From contig NC_019907.1 of the NCBI RefSeq assembly GCF_000325745.1, forward strand, positions 888,001 to 952,000: a stretch of 64,000 bases of DNA, given 5' to 3'. The stretch comes from Liberibacter crescens BT-1. GTDB lineage: Bacteria; Pseudomonadota; Alphaproteobacteria; Rhizobiales; Rhizobiaceae. Each line of letters starts with the position of its first letter. The first letter of the stretch is position 1. Positions 51,303-60,016 of this stretch are shown in pieces. The translations under genes were made by a program, and so were the position numbers. The notes below the pieces were generated by a model. The model was not told where the DNA came from. It worked only from the letters and a program-made list of their open reading frames with translations, and did not search any database.

Positions 51303-51356
51303 TTTGCTACCCTTTCAGATACGCGCCTTTCGTTAGGGAAAGGTGTCCTGAAAATA
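51303..51356 (-). promoter_or_regulatory. Structured serC leader, candidate serC-motif RNA
   Basis: Just before serC the minus strand folds into an outer stem (51348-51354 with 51312-51318) around an inner 6-bp hairpin at 51326-51343. The outer 3' arm overlaps AAAGGG, the probable ribosome site, and the inner loop base pairs CCCT could reach AGGG. A conserved two-hairpin 'serC motif' is known upstream of alphaproteobacterial serC; this fits by position and shape, not by a covariance search. Confidence 0.5.
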
Positions 51357-51496
51357 CTTATATTTAAATTACACTCAAATAGCAACATTTTTCTTGTATC
51401 TGCAAACAATCAAAAATAAAGATATTTTTTTAAAGCATTTTTTTATTAAAAGCTTTCTCTTAGCTCTCATAAACCTTGATGATCCTATAAAAATAT

Positions 51497-52504
51497 TTAT
51501 CGTTCTGTAAGTTTCAGCTCAATACGACGATTAGCAGCGCGTGCCTCAGGAGTAAATCCTTCAACAAGAGGCTGATACTCTCCAAAACCAGCTGCAACAA
51601 GACGCTTGGCTGGAACTCCTTTACTCAAAAGATATTTGACAACAGAAACAGCTCGTGCAACTGATAATTGCCAATTATCAGCATATTTTCCATTACTGGA
51701 CAAAAAAGGAGTATCATCTGTGTGGCCATCCACGCGAAGAACCCAATTGATTTCTGGAGGAATTTCCTTATTCAACTCAAGAACTGCCACAGCAAGATGA
51801 TTCATTTCATTTTTACCAGCATCATTCAAATCACTTATCCCAGGCGGAAACAAAACCTCAGATTGAAAAACAAACCGATCCCCTACGACTCTAATATCAT
51901 CCCGTTTTGAAAGAATCTCTCTCAAACGCCCAAAAAAATCAGATCGATACCGATTTAATTCCTGAACCCGCTGAGCAAGAGCAATATTAAGTCGACGACC
52001 TAAATCAGATATCTTCCCCTGATTTTGCTTATCCTTAGATTCAGAAGCCTGTAAAGCAATTTCTACGGCTCTAATTTGCGCTCGTAACGCTGCAATTTGC
52101 TGATTAAGAATCTCTATCTGATTGATTGACTTCTTTTTCTCAGCTCCGGGCTGATTTTCAACAGAAGCTCCCCCTTTTTGAGCTGAATCAAGCATCTGTC
52201 GCAAACGAGAACGCTCGCCTTCTGACTCAGAAAGAGAAGCTCTAAGATTTTGAAGTGAGTCCTCTATATTATGCTTCTCTGATCGCTCAAGACTAAGAAT
52301 CTGAGTTAATTCTTCAATTTGGCTATATAAACGCGACAGAACCTTATCTCTACCATTAATTTCTCGGTTAAGAATGAATTGAGCAACAACAAATACAGTC
52401 AACAAAAACATAATTGCCATTAGCAACGTTGTCAAAGCATCAACAAAACCAGGCCAATAATCAACAACCCGCTCACTACGGCGCCGACGAGAAGATAGAG
52501 CCAT
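51497..52504 (-). CDS. MotB/OmpA-like envelope protein, partner of the MotA/TolQ-like protein
   Basis: A 335-residue inner-membrane-anchored protein. One N-terminal helix (about 20-45) contains the conserved Asp22 in PGFVDALTTLL, the position of the proton-binding Asp in MotB and TolR. A long periplasmic coiled coil (about 50-190) follows, then an OmpA-type peptidoglycan-binding domain (about 205-335; VDGHTDDTPF and SVARAVSVVKYLLSKGV). Overlaps the upstream gene by one base. With it, it should form a proton-driven machine that anchors to the wall. It differs from flagellar MotB in the coiled coil. The exact task is unknown. Confidence 0.85.
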   Translation of the reverse strand: MALSSRRRRSERVVDYWPGFVDALTTLLMAIMFLLTVFVVAQFILNREINGRDKVLSRLYSQIEELTQILSLERSEKHNIEDSLQNLRASLSESEGERSRLRQMLDSAQKGGASVENQPGAEKKKSINQIEILNQQIAALRAQIRAVEIALQASESKDKQNQGKISDLGRRLNIALAQRVQELNRYRSDFFGRLREILSKRDDIRVVGDRFVFQSEVLFPPGISDLNDAGKNEMNHLAVAVLELNKEIPPEINWVLRVDGHTDDTPFLSSNGKYADNWQLSVARAVSVVKYLLSKGVPAKRLVAAGFGEYQPLVEGFTPEARAANRRIELKLTER

Positions 52505-53571
52505 TACTCACCCCTAATTCCATTGTTGTCTTTTCCATGACGTTGTTCTATCAATCGCTCTATCATACGGCACATAGAACGAGACTCATCTCGCTGAACC
52601 TCAACCCAATTTCGCAACATCTGCTGCTCTTTACGCATGTTCTTTACTAATGCCTGCACACCTTCTGCTAAAGCAGACATGGCAGTAGCTGAGCGTTGTT
52701 GTCCGACAGCATCTGGAGCCACCTGCGAAAGAAGTTCTATGATACGCCTCATTTCTTCTGAAAAGCCTATAGAAGACATCTCAGTATTTAAAGTGTTCTT
52801 TTCAAATGAAACATCAGAAAGCTGTGACAAGGTATTTTCTAGCTCTGTATAAAAACGACCCTGTGCACGACCGGCTTGTAAATCCAAAAAACCAAGAATC
52901 AAGGAACCAGATAACCCGAGCAAGGAAGAAGAAAATGCCGACCCCATACCAGAAAGAGGAGCAGATAAACCTTGCTTAAGAGATGACAGTATATCCGCAC
53001 TATCGTGCCCACCAACATCAAGCGACTGGATAACTGAATTGATTGAAGTTATCGTATCAATTAATCCCCAAAAAGTTCCTAAAAGACCTAAAAAGACAAG
53101 AAGACCGACAAGGTAGCGCCATGTATCCCTTGTCTCATCAAGACGCGATGAAACAAAATCAAGAATATTACGTACGAGAACTAACGGCAAAGGTTTCTTG
53201 GGATAAATTCCAACAAGAAGCCGTGTAGGACTCAAAAACTTGCTTACTAAAAAGAAACGATCTGCATATCGAACATTACCAGATAAAAAATTGTTAAACC
53301 AACGCGATTCTTTACCTAAAGAAAGCAAATTACTGATAACCAGAAGGATACCAATCAACATAACAGAAATAATTAAAGTATTAAGACCAGGATTATGCAT
53401 AAATGCAACCTGAACGCGACGAAACAAGATAGCTACCAAAAAAGACACAATGATCAAAAACAAAAATATCGTCAACAAAAACGGTGCTGGGCTAAAAAAC
53501 AATCGAAGACTGCCTCTATTTTCTAAAATTTCTTCGTTTTTTTCTTGAGTAAACTGACTTGAATTTTTCAT
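52504..53571 (-). CDS. MotA/TolQ/ExbB-family proton channel
   Basis: A 355-residue membrane protein with helices near residues 29-50, 65-85, 150-170 and 205-230. The motif GLLVFLGLLGTFWGLI and the later GMGSAFSSSLLGLSGSLILG are typical of the ExbB/TolQ/MotA group. A helical cytoplasmic C-terminal part (about 240-350) follows. It is upstream of and overlaps the OmpA/MotB-like gene, so the two are coupled. Rhizobial genomes carry this pair next to an inositol monophosphatase gene, as here, apart from the flagellar locus. Function unknown. Confidence 0.85.
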   Translation of the reverse strand: MKNSSQFTQEKNEEILENRGSLRLFFSPAPFLLTIFLFLIIVSFLVAILFRRVQVAFMHNPGLNTLIISVMLIGILLVISNLLSLGKESRWFNNFLSGNVRYADRFFLVSKFLSPTRLLVGIYPKKPLPLVLVRNILDFVSSRLDETRDTWRYLVGLLVFLGLLGTFWGLIDTITSINSVIQSLDVGGHDSADILSSLKQGLSAPLSGMGSAFSSSLLGLSGSLILGFLDLQAGRAQGRFYTELENTLSQLSDVSFEKNTLNTEMSSIGFSEEMRRIIELLSQVAPDAVGQQRSATAMSALAEGVQALVKNMRKEQQMLRNWVEVQRDESRSMCRMIERLIEQRHGKDNNGIRGE

Positions 53572-53646
53572 ACCCCAGCAACCTCCTGTGTTTTACTTAA
53601 TCTTTTCCATAAAAGAAGCACCAAAGAAAAAGAAACCATTGCTCTC

Positions 53647-54447
53647 CTAATTAGTCTCAAGATCAAAACCTATAACTTGAAGAAGCGCTTTATGGATATG
53701 CTGATTACCAGCAACAATTTCACCTGTTTTAAACATCATATTATTACCAGAAAAATCAGTAGTAAATCCCCCTGCTTCACGAATAAGAAGAATTCCTGCT
53801 GCAATATCCCACGGAGCAAGACCCTTTTCCCAAAAACCATCAAAACGACCAGAAGCAACATAAGCAAGATCAAGAGAAGCAGCACCAAAACGGCGAATAC
53901 CAGAAACTTCTTGCATAACCCGACTTAATTGCTTTAAAAAGTAATCATGATTTCCATGTCCAAGATGAGGCACACCACAACAAATCACAGAATCTAGAAG
54001 GTACCGTCGAGTAGCAACACGTAAACGGCGATCATTAAGAAAAGCTCCCGCACCACGCTCAGCAGTATAGAGCTCATCTGTAATAGGATTAAAAATAACA
54101 GAAGCAACGATTTCTTTATGACGTTCCAGAGCGATAGAAACAGCAAATTGTGGAATCGCATGTAAAAAATTTGTAGTACCATCCAATGGATCAACAATCC
54201 ACCGGTTCACGCCATCAGAACCTAAAATCTCTTTTTCTTCTTCTCCCAGAAATCCATATGCAGGACGAGCATGCATCAATTCATCGCTAATAATCTTTTG
54301 GGCTTTTAAATCAGCTTGTGAAACGAAATTAGCTGGTCCTTTTAAGGAAACCTGAAGATTCTGGACTTCACCAAAATCACGCGACAACGACTTGCCAGCT
54401 TTCAAAGCTGCATCAACCATGACATTTAAAAGAGCAGAACGAGCCAT
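53647..54447 (-). CDS. suhB: Inositol monophosphatase family protein
   Basis: A 266-residue Mg-dependent phosphatase. Signatures are GEEEKE near residue 65, WIVDPLDGTTNF near residue 82 and APWDIAAGILLIREAGG near residue 208, the three metal-binding motifs. It could act on inositol phosphate or on other sugar phosphates, or as the SuhB ribosome/transcription factor, so the symbol is by closest named family only. Transcribed toward the MotA-like gene with a 75-base gap. Confidence 0.9.
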   Translation of the reverse strand: MARSALLNVMVDAALKAGKSLSRDFGEVQNLQVSLKGPANFVSQADLKAQKIISDELMHARPAYGFLGEEEKEILGSDGVNRWIVDPLDGTTNFLHAIPQFAVSIALERHKEIVASVIFNPITDELYTAERGAGAFLNDRRLRVATRRYLLDSVICCGVPHLGHGNHDYFLKQLSRVMQEVSGIRRFGAASLDLAYVASGRFDGFWEKGLAPWDIAAGILLIREAGGFTTDFSGNNMMFKTGEIVAGNQHIHKALLQVIGFDLETN

Positions 54448-54576
54448 ACAGTTAATTCCTTAATTGAATAAAAATAACATTTCAAAAAGTAAAAGATATC
54501 AGATAAAAACATAAACAGGATATACAAATATGTGCGTTCTTAAATTTTTATATCTCATGAATAAAAACTGAGTAAT

Positions 54577-55710
54577 TCAGGATATGCTTAAGGAATGCGC
54601 AGCAATAAAAGAGTCTGCTTTTTTTACTCCAAGATTTTGTAAAATATCAGGAACACCAACATAAAAACCTTCTAATATTGGATCATTCAGACCTGCCTTA
54701 CGGGACAGTACATACCATTTTACAGCTTCAACGAGATCAGGCTTTGTTCCAAGAGCATTAAAATACAAATACGCCAATCTATTCTGAGCCAAAACATTCC
54801 CTCGATTAGCGGCAATAGAAAGCCATTCAAAGCCTTTCTTATAATCACGCTCACCTCCAATACCATTAATAAACCAAAGACCCATATCCAGCTGCGCAGT
54901 ATCAAAACCAGCCTTTGCAGCTCTCATCATCCATTGGCGAGACAGCTTTTTCTTTTCTTCTGGTAATTGAGGTAAACTATTATAAATACAAGCAACAGCA
55001 TACTGAGCATCTACTATTCCTTGTTTTGCTGCTTTCTCGTAATAAGATAAAGCCAACTCAAGACCTTTATGTCCAGGATTTTCCTTAACAAGGATTTGAG
55101 CATAGTTAAATTGTGCAGAAGCATCATTCTTATCTGCAGCCTTCTTAATAAAAGCATACCCACGCTCTTTATTACGCTGAACATCTTTCCCATTAATAAG
55201 AATAAATGCATATCTTAACATAGCCGCAGGATCACCAGCTTCAGCAGCCTTTTCATACCAGAAAGCAGCCTGTTTTATATTACGTTTTACACCCAAACCT
55301 TCACCTAGAATCAATCCTACCAAAGTCTGTGCAGAAACATTGCCTTTCTCTGCATATTTTAAAGCCTTATCGAGCGCCGTAAGATATAAACCACGCTGAA
55401 ATGCAGCATAAGCGTCATCAAAAGTCTCATTACTAGAACTTACACTTGACGAAATATTTTTATCGATCAGCGTCCTTGAAGGATCAAAAGCATTATCCTG
55501 AAGAGATGGCATAAGGAGATCAAAGGGATTAATCGTATTGATATAACTTCTTGGAACAACAGAAAAATTAACAAAAGGGGGAGCCATCAATGCATTATTG
55601 GCGTTAATTTGCTCTGTCACCGCAAAGAACGACATTACAACCACAATGCCAAAAGCTCTTGTCGATAGTTTTTTTTCTTCCATAAAAGTATGATCTTTTT
55701 TTCTCAACAT
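54577..55710 (-). CDS. Sel1-repeat secreted protein
   Basis: A 377-residue protein with about six Sel1 (TPR-like) repeats from residue 110 on, for example LVGLILGEGLGVKRNIKQAA and LDMGLWFINGIGGERDYKKG. A signal-like hydrophobic segment lies at about 20-35 (FGIVVVMSFFAVTEQINA). The ATG at 55710 has GAGAAG eight bases upstream, in a 14-bp repeat; the next ATG (55683) is a weaker choice. Sel1 proteins act as scaffolds in the periplasm or cell surface. Partner not known. Confidence 0.8.
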   Translation of the reverse strand: MLRKKDHTFMEEKKLSTRAFGIVVVMSFFAVTEQINANNALMAPPFVNFSVVPRSYINTINPFDLLMPSLQDNAFDPSRTLIDKNISSSVSSSNETFDDAYAAFQRGLYLTALDKALKYAEKGNVSAQTLVGLILGEGLGVKRNIKQAAFWYEKAAEAGDPAAMLRYAFILINGKDVQRNKERGYAFIKKAADKNDASAQFNYAQILVKENPGHKGLELALSYYEKAAKQGIVDAQYAVACIYNSLPQLPEEKKKLSRQWMMRAAKAGFDTAQLDMGLWFINGIGGERDYKKGFEWLSIAANRGNVLAQNRLAYLYFNALGTKPDLVEAVKWYVLSRKAGLNDPILEGFYVGVPDILQNLGVKKADSFIAAHSLSIS

Positions 55711-55738
55711 TCTGAAAGCTTCTCTCTGAAAGCTTCTC
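55711..55738. repeat. 14-bp tandem duplication at the Sel1 gene start
   Basis: Two identical 14-bp copies (55711-55724 and 55725-55738) lie directly before the ATG, each with GAGAAG on the coding strand. This doubles the probable ribosome site. Confidence 0.85.
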
Positions 55739-56122
55739 CATGATCTTTTTGCTCCATGTACTACAACATATCACAAAATATAATCAAAACATGCTCATCC
55801 AAGAAAAATTCTCCTTTTTTCTTTTAAAACTTAATCAACTTGTTGCACTGCATAAAAAATTATAACTTATAATATAAGTATCCTTCTTTACAAACGACAT
55901 TAAAATATTATCACTTTGTTTGTAAAAAACAGAAAATAATAACCATGTAATATTCCTGTAAAAGAATTTAGAGAATATTTTAATATAAAGTATGTCTATA
56001 TTTTAAATATATGATAATGTATGCCCTTTCTAATATTGATAACAAGTAAAATTATGAATTCACAGTCATGATATTAATTGTTTAAGAGCAGATTAATGTA
56101 ACGTATTATTAAGGAAAGCTTG
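55739..56122. other. AT-rich divergent intergenic region
   Basis: About 384 bases before purE contain only AT-rich sequence and no ORF, RNA gene or clear hairpin. It must hold the promoters of the Sel1 gene and purE, but I cannot place them with confidence. Confidence 0.5.
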
Positions 56123-56620
56123 ATGGTTGAAAGTCCTCCTATAGCTATTGTAATGGGAAGCCAATCTGACTGGAAAATCATGAAAGAAACTGCTGACATG
56201 CTTGATATTCTTGGCATTAATTATGAAGCACGTATTATTTCAGCACATCGCACACCTGATCGTTTGATAAATTTTGGTAAAAGTGCCTATACAGAAGGTT
56301 TTAAAGTGATTATTGCAGGAGCAGGAGGTGCCGCTCATCTTCCAGGAATGCTTGCCTCCATAACATCTCTTCCTGTCTTAGGAGTCCCTATTCCATCACA
56401 AACACTCTGCGGACAAGATAGTTTGCTATCCATTGTACAAATGCCTGCCGGCATACCTGTAGGAACCATGGCTATCGGTAAAGCTGGAGCAATCAATGGA
56501 GCCCTGCTAGCAGCAGCAATTCTAGCTCTCGAAAATACAGATATTGCTGATCGTCTGGATGATTGGCGTCTCAAACAAACATCATCAGTAGCTGAATATC
56601 CAACGGACGATTTTTTATGA
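56123..56620 (+). CDS. purE: N5-carboxyaminoimidazole ribonucleotide mutase
   Basis: A 165-residue purine enzyme that rearranges N5-CAIR to CAIR. The start is ATG at 56123, with AAGGAAA upstream; the preceding TTG overlaps that site. The substrate loop [12 protein letters not shown] is at the N-terminus, the family Ser-x-His motif is ISAHRTP near residue 42, and [12 protein letters not shown] and [12 protein letters not shown] follow. Its stop overlaps the purK start (ATGA). Confidence 0.98.
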   Translation: MVESPPIAIVMGSQSDWKIMKETADMLDILGINYEARIISAHRTPDRLINFGKSAYTEGFKVIIAGAGGAAHLPGMLASITSLPVLGVPIPSQTLCGQDSLLSIVQMPAGIPVGTMAIGKAGAINGALLAAAILALENTDIADRLDDWRLKQTSSVAEYPTDDFL

Positions 56621-57687
56621 AATCAGATACCATTGGAATCGTTGGAGGTGGTCAACTGGCACGTATGCTGGCAATGGCAGCTGCACGCTTAAATTTTCGT
56701 ATTATCATTCTGGAACCCAACCCCTCATGTCCTGCGGCCCAAGTTGCAAACAAACACCTCGTTGCCAATTATGACGATTTAGATGCATTAGATGAATTTT
56801 CCCGTCTTTGCAAAATTGTAACTTATGAATTTGAAAACATTCCTATACAAGCAACACATTATCTGACAACACGTCTTCCTGTTTATCCATCACCAGAAGC
56901 TCTAAAAATTTCCCAAGATCGTCTTTTCGAAAAGTGCTTTTTCAGAAATTGTGGTATCAATACCGCTCATTTTTATGAAATCAATTCACAATCAGATATA
57001 GAAAAAAAACTAGCTGATTTTACAGGTAAAGGTATATTCAAAACAAGACGCATGGGATATGATGGCAAAGGACAATATCTATATCATTCTGATGAATCTT
57101 TGGAGAAAATTTATTCTTCTCTTGGCAATAACCCACTAATATTTGAAGAATTTGTGCCTTTTAAATGTGAAATTTCTATTATTGCTGCACGCTCTGTCAA
57201 TAATCTTATTACTTATTATGATCCAATAGAAAACACACATGATCAAGGGATTCTTAAAACCTCAAAAGTTCCGGCCAATATAAACAGTACAACGATCACC
57301 GCTGCTTATAAAGCAGTTGAAAAGATCCTTATTGCCCTTAATTATATTGGGGTTCTCTGTGTAGAATTTTTTATCACAGATGATGAAAGATTAATTGCCA
57401 ATGAAATGGCTCCACGTGTTCATAATTCCGGGCATTGGACAGAAGCTGCCTGCGTCGTTTCACAATTCGAGCAACATATTCGCAGCATCAGCAATCTTCC
57501 TCTCGGGAAAACTTCTCGTCATTCAGATTGCATCATGCATAATATCATTGGGAATGAAATCAATACCGCCACTGAGTGGCTCAAGCACGATTCTGCTTTT
57601 ATTCATCTTTATGGAAAGTCAGAAGCATTACCGCGTCGAAAGATGGGACACATCACACAAATTTTTTCTCTTCCAAAAAAATTTTAA
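56617..57687 (+). CDS. purK: N5-carboxyaminoimidazole ribonucleotide synthase
   Basis: A 356-residue ATP-grasp enzyme that carboxylates AIR to N5-CAIR. The N-terminus [18 protein letters not shown], the central [13 protein letters not shown] and [13 protein letters not shown], the metal-site [14 protein letters not shown] and the C-terminal [15 protein letters not shown] all match. It overlaps purE by four bases and is followed by rpmJ, a conserved rhizobial trio. Confidence 0.98.
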   Translation: MKSDTIGIVGGGQLARMLAMAAARLNFRIIILEPNPSCPAAQVANKHLVANYDDLDALDEFSRLCKIVTYEFENIPIQATHYLTTRLPVYPSPEALKISQDRLFEKCFFRNCGINTAHFYEINSQSDIEKKLADFTGKGIFKTRRMGYDGKGQYLYHSDESLEKIYSSLGNNPLIFEEFVPFKCEISIIAARSVNNLITYYDPIENTHDQGILKTSKVPANINSTTITAAYKAVEKILIALNYIGVLCVEFFITDDERLIANEMAPRVHNSGHWTEAACVVSQFEQHIRSISNLPLGKTSRHSDCIMHNIIGNEINTATEWLKHDSAFIHLYGKSEALPRRKMGHITQIFSLPKKF

Positions 57688-57804
57688 AGCTCTGGAAGCG
57701 CATCAAAAAATATAGATCATCATTGTCTCTGTTGACAAAAATAAAATAGCCAGTTAGTTTTAATTTTTATAGCGTTTATAAATTTTTTGTATGGATCAAA
57801 CAAA

Positions 57805-57930
57805 ATGAAAATAAGAAATTCTCTCAGAGCTGTTAAGACACGGCATCGTTTAAATCGACTTGTTTACCGCAAAGGCCGTATTTATATCATCAATAAATTA
57901 AATCCACGTTATAAGGTACGTCAAGGATAA
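57805..57930 (+). CDS. rpmJ: 50S ribosomal protein L36, zinc-free long form
   Basis: A 41-residue frame too short for standard gene finders: [18 protein letters not shown], then [22 protein letters not shown]. This is the C-minus L36 type that has lost the zinc cysteines, usual in alphaproteobacteria. It lies 118 bases after purK, the normal place in rhizobia. No partner zinc-binding L36 copy was seen in the window. Confidence 0.95.
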   Translation: MKIRNSLRAVKTRHRLNRLVYRKGRIYIINKLNPRYKVRQG

Positions 57931-58053
57931 AAGAAACAATTCATCTTTACATAGAATTATACAATAATACAACAAAACATTTTTTATAATGAAAATAGTA
58001 ATTACGTATCAAGGTTTTATTATTTATAGTTTTTTGTTATAAATTCTTAAAAT

Positions 58054-58305
58054 TTATTGGCTAAAAATAGAATTCCATGCAGAATAATAATTCTGATCTT
58101 TCAGGATTACAAAAAACAATATAATAAGCGATGACATCATCAATCCGTATGCTATGGAAACAATCCAATCCAGTAAAGGACGGTTGTACCCATTATTCCA
58201 AGAATTAATAATTGATGCACATACGATAGTATAAAGAATAATAAAAATAATAAAACTGCTGATAGGAAAACTGGCACAAACAGCAGGAGCATCAAAGAGA
58301 TTCAT
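58054..58305 (-). CDS. Small membrane protein, unknown
   Basis: I start it at the ATG at 58305 (MNLFDAPAVC), which has GGAG six bases upstream; the ATG four codons earlier has none. The 83-residue chain has two membrane helices at about 16-38 and 50-75 (SFIIFIILYTIVCASII and VSIAYGLMMSSLIILFFV) with a short polar loop. No family is recognised. It lies on the opposite strand between rpmJ and another unknown gene. It may be a real small protein, but nothing else supports it. Confidence 0.5.
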   Translation of the reverse strand: MNLFDAPAVCASFPISSFIIFIILYTIVCASIINSWNNGYNRPLLDWIVSIAYGLMMSSLIILFFVILKDQNYYSAWNSIFSQ

Positions 58306-58765
58306 CCTTTTCTCCATTCAGTGTAGTTGTTACTAAAAATACGGTATACACCTATAAAGATAAAAGTTTTTCAGTTAAGAAACTTGAATATACCATGATG
58401 TCGTTATAAAAATTTAAAGTATAAGTTTTTATATTATTGTTTTCTTCATAATAAAATCTTTGTAATTTTTGAAAAGAATGCCACATTTTTATAATAAAAT
58501 ATTTCTTAATGATGTATAATGCCTAATCATGCAAATAAAAACCCTTAAAAAATTTTTAAAAAAAATCATTAAAGCTATATATATATACTTGTTATATATC
58601 TATAAGAAAAAAACATTTATATTTTTTATAAATGTTTAATCAGATTGTCTCAATATTATTCTTTATAAGAAAATTATTCTGAATCAAACCAATCATAATA
58701 CTATTTAAAATAGAATTTTCTTAATTACTCTTGACTTTTTAAGTTAATAAGCCGAAAATAAACTT
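58306..58765. other. AT-rich intergenic region without features
   Basis: About 460 bases of very AT-rich sequence, with A/T runs and a TA-repeat near 58577. No ORF, tRNA or strong hairpin was found. Nothing can be assigned. Confidence 0.5.
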
Positions 58766-59074
58766 ATGACAGAAAATATAGTAAAAAAAGATTCTTCTTC
58801 AAAAAAAGGAAGCGTAAAAAAATCAACTCCTAATAATGAAAATAATGTAGAAAATCTATTTTTAAAAATAGAAAAGCTTTTTGATACTGTTGCTACCAAA
58901 GAAGATATTGCACGTTTACATGAAGATGTATCAAATATAAACAACAAACTTAGCTTAGATCATTCAAAAAAAAATATATGTTGTATGAAGGAAATGATTT
59001 CTAATAATGTTTCATTAATAAAAAAAGCTATTTGTAATCTTATAAGCTGTATTAAAAGCTATCTAAAAAAATAA
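58766..59074 (+). CDS. Small Lys-rich hypothetical protein with a helical segment
   Basis: A 102-residue protein with a disordered, Lys/Ser/Asn-rich N-terminus and a helical, coiled-coil-like segment (VENLFLKIEKLFDTVA, then EDIARLHEDVSNINN) at about 28-63. The C-terminal part is basic with Cys residues (KAICNLISCIKSYLKK) and amphipathic, and could touch a membrane. No signal peptide and no clear Shine-Dalgarno. I do not recognise a family; it converges on the SUF operon. Confidence 0.45.
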   Translation: MTENIVKKDSSSKKGSVKKSTPNNENNVENLFLKIEKLFDTVATKEDIARLHEDVSNINNKLSLDHSKKNICCMKEMISNNVSLIKKAICNLISCIKSYLKK

Positions 59075-59171
59075 TATATCAGTCTTTATGACGCTAATAA
59101 GCATGTACTTTTAAAAAGTAAAGTTATAAAAATTGATGTAAAAAATCTTATTAAAATGTTTTTTAAACTTT

Positions 59172-59546
59172 TTAATTCCTAATATCTTCTTCAAGTTTTG
59201 CTTTTTTTAACTCTACAGAATCTCCGCAACCACAAGATGAAATTTGATTTGGATTACAAAATTTAAATCTAGAATGAAGGCGAGTAACTTCAAAATCAAG
59301 CTCTAAACCAATCAAATAAAGCAAAGAAGAAGAATCAATCCATATTTTTGCACCATCTTTCTCAACCATATCATCTTTGCTATCTGGTGTAGTTACCAGA
59401 TTAATGGTATACTCCAACCCTGCACAACCACCTTTTTTAATTCCAATACGAATTCCTTGCACAGAAGGCTCTGCATTGTTAACAATCTCATTAACACGAG
59501 ATACGGCAGCATCTGTAATGGTTATTACATTGCCACTTACCATCAT
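59172..59546 (-). CDS. SUF-type A-type iron-sulfur carrier
   Basis: A 124-residue HesB/IscA-family protein. The three iron-sulfur cysteines are visible: Cys in KKGGCAGLEY near residue 41 and the pair in SSCGCGDS near residue 105. GGAGAG lies before the ATG at 59546. It is the last gene of the SUF cluster, 56 bases after the SufT-like gene. SufA, ErpA and IscA are hard to tell apart; context favours SufA. It delivers clusters to target proteins. Confidence 0.92.
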   Translation of the reverse strand: MMVSGNVITITDAAVSRVNEIVNNAEPSVQGIRIGIKKGGCAGLEYTINLVTTPDSKDDMVEKDGAKIWIDSSSLLYLIGLELDFEVTRLHSRFKFCNPNQISSCGCGDSVELKKAKLEEDIRN

Positions 59547-59602
59547 ACTCTCTCCAAAATTTTATTTTTTAATAACCCATTATACCATAACCACATGAGA
59601 TA

Positions 59603-60004
59603 TCAATAATAGCCAATAGCAACTTGTGCCTCCTCTGACATACGATCTGATGTCCATGGAGGATCAAATGTCATAGAAACTTCTACTCCTGAAATACCTT
59701 CTACTGTACTTACTGCATTCTCTACCCATTTAGGTATTTCACCTGCAACAGGACATCCAGGAGAAGTCAGCGTCATCAATATTTTAACTAATCGATTATC
59801 ATCAATATCAATTTTATAAATAAGTCCAAGTTCAAATACATCAGCCGGTATTTCTGGATCATAAACTGTCTTTAAAGCAGAAATAATATTGTCAGAAATT
59901 GTAGCTAACTCAGCCTCTGGAATAGATAACACAGTATTATTTTTATAATCTTCTGTGTCTTGTTCATCCTTTAAGATCTTATCAAGACTGTCATCAATAC
60001 CCAT
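59603..60004 (-). CDS. SufT-like (DUF59/MIP18) iron-sulfur assembly protein
   Basis: A 133-residue protein. The MIP18 domain (about 35-130) shows ISALKTVYDPEIPADVFELG and the conserved Cys region LTSPGCPVAGEIP near residue 84, with FDPPWTSDRMSEEA at the C-terminus. The first 30 residues are acidic and variable. Between sufS and the A-type carrier, the usual place of the SUF-linked DUF59 gene. It helps mature iron-sulfur proteins; exact step is not settled for the family. Confidence 0.9.
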   Translation of the reverse strand: MGIDDSLDKILKDEQDTEDYKNNTVLSIPEAELATISDNIISALKTVYDPEIPADVFELGLIYKIDIDDNRLVKILMTLTSPGCPVAGEIPKWVENAVSTVEGISGVEVSMTFDPPWTSDRMSEEAQVAIGYY

Positions 60005-60016
60005 TATCAGAAAACC

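Noticed and set aside
52504-53571. Zorya-type defence system suggested by a MotA-like/MotB-like pair
   Set aside because: Zorya needs ZorC/ZorD or ZorE effectors and has its long tail on the MotA-like protein. Here there are none, and neighbours are an inositol phosphatase and serC.
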